The notes beneath the pieces are model-generated. The model did no database searches. It worked only from the letters and a program-made list of their open reading frames with translations, and had not been told where the DNA came from. Made by a program: the position numbers and the translations under genes. This document shows, in pieces, positions 24,195 through 26,279 of a stretch of DNA of 26,279 nt. This stretch comes from JANQLU01 sp964434955. GTDB taxonomy: Bacteria; Planctomycetota; Planctomycetia; Pirellulales; Pirellulaceae. Numbering within the stretch: the stretch's first letter is position 1; each line of letters opens with the position of its first letter. The DNA lies in assembly GCA_964434955.1 (NCBI GenBank), contig CAYSXI010000063.1, positions 1-26,279 on the forward strand, given 5' to 3'.

Positions 24195-25148
24195 TTATTT
24201 GCGTCGGCGACGTACAAGGCAAAGTCCCGCCAACGATACGATGCCGATCAAGCCAGCCGAAGCTGGTTCAGGAACCGAAGCTGAGCGAGCCGCAGGAGGT
24301 CCGCCACCACCGTTTTCGCCACCGTTTTTCGGACGGTTTGGACCCAGATCATTGTCTCCGTAGACAACCCCTTCTGGATCAAAGTAAAGGTCGAGCATGG
24401 TTCCGTAAGTGAATTCGCTCAATCGAATGTCGTCCAGCGAACGAATGAAAGTTTCATTCGCGAAAGCACCCATAATGTCATTCGATTGTCGAATGAATGG
24501 ATCCGCAAAGTCAGGGTGACCGTCTCGCGAACCACCGCCACCACGCTTTTCCAATGGAGCAAAAGCTGCGAATGGATTGCTGGACATCTTTCGGTAACCG
24601 GCCAAGCCGTTGGCGCCAACATAGGCATTACCACCACGACGGTCCAAGCCTTCGACCACCAAGTTCATTTCTTCTGCGGGCGTTGTGAAGATTCCGAGGA
24701 TGTGGCCGATTTCGTGAATCGCGGTTGCCAGGTTATCCAGCCCGGAATTCAAAAGCCAATCCTCTTCATCAAACGTCATTTCGCCCGCTTGGGTGATCGT
24801 GATTTGCGGAGCTCCGGTTCCTTTTGAACCGCCTCGACCGCCCATTCGGAAGAACTCCGTTGGCGCGGCGAAACCAAGAACACCACCTGGACCGTCTACT
24901 TCTTCAACGGTGATGTCAATTTCGATGGGCCGAAGTTGCAGCAGCGCGTACTTTGGCAGCGAGCGGCTAAAGCCTTGGAATCGCTCTTCCCACCATTCTT
25001 CTGCTTGCAAAAATACTTGTTCCTGGCCAAATGGAACCGTCACGAAATTTAGGTCGATGATGTCGGCTTTTGCATTTCGTTGGCCGCAGAACATAGCTGC
25101 TACCACGAAAAGCGCCGTCAAACCTGATTTAATCAAAAACGAACGCAC
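24195..25148 (-). CDS. Secreted PEP-CTERM protein with metzincin-like zinc site
   Basis: This 317-residue protein starts at a GTG (25148) preceded by GGAGA; a signal peptide follows (RSFLIKSGLTALFVVAAMFC, cleaved near AKA-D). Residues 141-152 read ATAIHEIGHILG, the HExxHxxG zinc motif of metzincin proteases (H145, E146, H149). The usual third ligand three residues after the Gly is missing (T155). H211 in DGHPDF and M226 in NDIMGAF instead match the distant third His and Met-turn seen in leishmanolysin-type enzymes. The tail SVPEPASAGLIGIVSLAGLC followed by RRRRK is a PEP-CTERM sorting signal: VPEP, hydrophobic helix, Arg cluster. Exosortase would process it for export or surface attachment. 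A protease role is inferred, not shown. Confidence 0.8.
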   Translation of the reverse strand: MRSFLIKSGLTALFVVAAMFCGQRNAKADIIDLNFVTVPFGQEQVFLQAEEWWEERFQGFSRSLPKYALLQLRPIEIDITVEEVDGPGGVLGFAAPTEFFRMGGRGGSKGTGAPQITITQAGEMTFDEEDWLLNSGLDNLATAIHEIGHILGIFTTPAEEMNLVVEGLDRRGGNAYVGANGLAGYRKMSSNPFAAFAPLEKRGGGGSRDGHPDFADPFIRQSNDIMGAFANETFIRSLDDIRLSEFTYGTMLDLYFDPEGVVYGDNDLGPNRPKNGGENGGGGPPAARSASVPEPASAGLIGIVSLAGLCLVRRRRK

Positions 25149-25520
25149 CTTCTTCTCTCCGCAAGTAAAGTCAATGTATGACAAATGGATGGCGTTTTGG
25201 TCTTACCAGTCTTCCCCGACAACTAATAAATCCATCCCCCCAGAATAATTGGAAGGCAATACGGCTTCAATCAGGAATTTTGGAAAACCACCTATTTTGC
25301 TGGCTATGAAACTGCTACCAAATGCCATCAGCCCCACATTTTGACTACAGATTGCCCCGAATGGGTCCGCTAATTTTCGATATGTTCGTTAAAAATTCAC
25401 TTTCTTATTCAACCCGTACAAATGAGACACCCGATATAACCTTTGCAACAAAATCCGCAGGTGCCGCAACCTGGGGGAAGGTGTGGCATTTTACATACTC
25501 AAAGGTACGGGAATCGACTG
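25149..25520. other. Divergent intergenic region
   Basis: This stretch must carry the promoters of both the PEP-CTERM gene (-) and the barrel-like gene (+). It is AT-rich near 25250-25450. TATAAC near 25435 resembles a -10 for the plus-strand gene but has no matching -35. A short open frame at 25322-25600 looks random. I see no RNA gene or repeat. Confidence 0.4.
25156..25160 (-). promoter_or_regulatory. Ribosome-binding site deciding the GTG start of the PEP-CTERM gene
   Basis: GGAGA on the minus strand ends 7 nt before the GTG at 25148. The alternative TTG start at 25184 has no such site and would add residues before the signal peptide. Confidence 0.6.
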
Positions 25521-26267
25521 ATGTCAAAGCGAATAACCCTGCTGTTTTCGATCGCCGTCTGCAGTCTGATGGTGGCCGCAAACCTCACGGCACAAACTGA
25601 AGTTCCGGGGCCGGTTTTTCGACCCCTTCAAGCCGAATCTCAAGGCGCTACCGATCCACTCGTGCAGCCCTTTATTTTCGACTACGACACACAGATGTTT
25701 GCCCCGTTGGATATTTCCGATGTCGCTGACCGGAAAGCCAAGTCGGGCTTCTTCTTCACCTATGACCGAGTCTATACCAGCATCGGTCGTCCTGATCCGA
25801 TCGGGCCCGGTGCTCCAGCACAGCATCCCCGCGGAACGGACTACCAATGGGGTAACCGGTACAACGCCGGTTTCTTTGGTGACAACGACAAAGGATTCCA
25901 ATTTGAATACACCACCGTCACGGGAAGCTTCTTCTCGGCCGGTACCGATCCAACGGTTCCCGATCCATTCCTGACGGAAACCAAGCTGGACGTATTTGAA
26001 ATGAATCGAATCTTCCGCCAGCATTTGAGCAACGGAAGTTATCTCGAACCCTACTTTGGCGTTCGTTACACGTCGATCTCGGACAACACGGTTGAAGATA
26101 CAACGTTCTTTGTTGGAGCAACGGAAATTCCAAACCGCTTCACCCAGAATGCAACCAACAGTGCAGTGGGAGCCCAGATTGGTGCTCGCTACATCACGCA
26201 TCGCGGTCGCTGGACGATTCGAACCGATAGTTCCATCATGGCTGGATACAACACTCAGCGATACTGA
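25521..26267 (+). CDS. Outer-membrane beta-barrel-like secreted protein, possibly cut short
   Basis: This 248-residue protein starts at ATG 25521; the frame is open back to 25443, but the signal peptide begins here (MSKRITLLFSIAVCSLMVAA, then NLTAQ). From residue 75 it alternates in aromatic amphipathic strands joined by turns: SGFFFTYDRVYTSIG, NRYNAGFFGDNDKGFQFEYT, KLDVFEMNRIFRQHL, SYLEPYFGVRYTSISDNT and AVGAQIGARYITHRGRWTIR. This is the pattern of an outer-membrane barrel, similar to barrel proteins that are abundant in planctomycetes (BBP7-like); the family name is tentative. The frame ends at a TGA (26265-26267) in the middle of what looks like a strand (MAGYNTQRY), without the terminal aromatic strand expected of a complete barrel. 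The last 12 bases of the window do not show whether coding continues. Confidence 0.75.
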   Translation: MSKRITLLFSIAVCSLMVAANLTAQTEVPGPVFRPLQAESQGATDPLVQPFIFDYDTQMFAPLDISDVADRKAKSGFFFTYDRVYTSIGRPDPIGPGAPAQHPRGTDYQWGNRYNAGFFGDNDKGFQFEYTTVTGSFFSAGTDPTVPDPFLTETKLDVFEMNRIFRQHLSNGSYLEPYFGVRYTSISDNTVEDTTFFVGATEIPNRFTQNATNSAVGAQIGARYITHRGRWTIRTDSSIMAGYNTQRY

Positions 26268-26279
26268 GCGGGTGACATT

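Noticed and set aside
23857..24222. Minus-strand frame of 121 codons across the lysC end and terminator
   Set aside because: It spans a strong terminator and part of lysC, and its product is low in hydrophobic pattern.
1..26279. tRNA, rRNA, CRISPR arrays and insertion sequences
   Set aside because: I looked for tRNA T-arm patterns in the gaps, regularly spaced repeats, transposase motifs and terminal inverted repeats and found none I can support.

Overview
The window looks like a chromosomal stretch from a planctomycete, most likely Pirellulaceae-like. I infer this from protein architectures rather than any marker gene. They are: a secreted WD40 protein with the C-terminal helical domain typical of planctomycetal WD40 proteins, a PEP-CTERM protein, a four-ACT-domain aspartate kinase, surface beta-helix and beta-barrel proteins, and several genes best started at TTG or GTG. 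I see no rRNA, tRNA, CRISPR array, insertion sequence or phage gene. Most of the window is ordinary chromosome with a few unusual proteins.

Left part (1-3600): a DUF2330-type secreted protein runs off the left edge on the minus strand. Behind it is a membrane-anchored hypothetical protein whose frame is cut by an in-frame TGA but stays coding-like for another 62 codons. After an empty stretch comes the secreted WD40 protein (+). A 16-bp tandem repeat and a perfect 36-bp palindrome separate it from the next, convergent gene.

Middle-left (3668-8524, minus strand): a 1038-residue fusion of an APH-fold kinase, an M23 metallopeptidase-like domain and an AGXT2L/ETNPPL-type PLP phospho-lyase sits 63 bp behind a GT4 glycosyltransferase, with a small SRPBCC protein upstream. 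The fusion is the most interesting protein here. The order suggests ATP-dependent phosphorylation of an amino alcohol followed by PLP-dependent elimination, with an unexplained peptidase-like module between.

Centre (8525-15767): a secreted beta-propeller protein carrying a long coiled coil and paired cysteines, and a TPR lipoprotein, each followed by a clear terminator. Then comes a convergent 1100-residue protein with an N-terminal barrel-like region and a C-terminal parallel beta-helix, resembling an inverse autotransporter.

Right part (15768-26279): tyrS (-) is divergent from a tightly overlapping operon (+) of sugar-type ABC permease, binding lipoprotein, second permease and a PYROXD2/phytoene-dehydrogenase-like flavoprotein; no ATPase gene is present. 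Aspartate kinase follows on the same strand. A bidirectional terminator separates it from a convergent PEP-CTERM protein with a metzincin-like zinc site. A divergent outer-membrane beta-barrel-like gene ends at a TGA 12 bases before the right edge.
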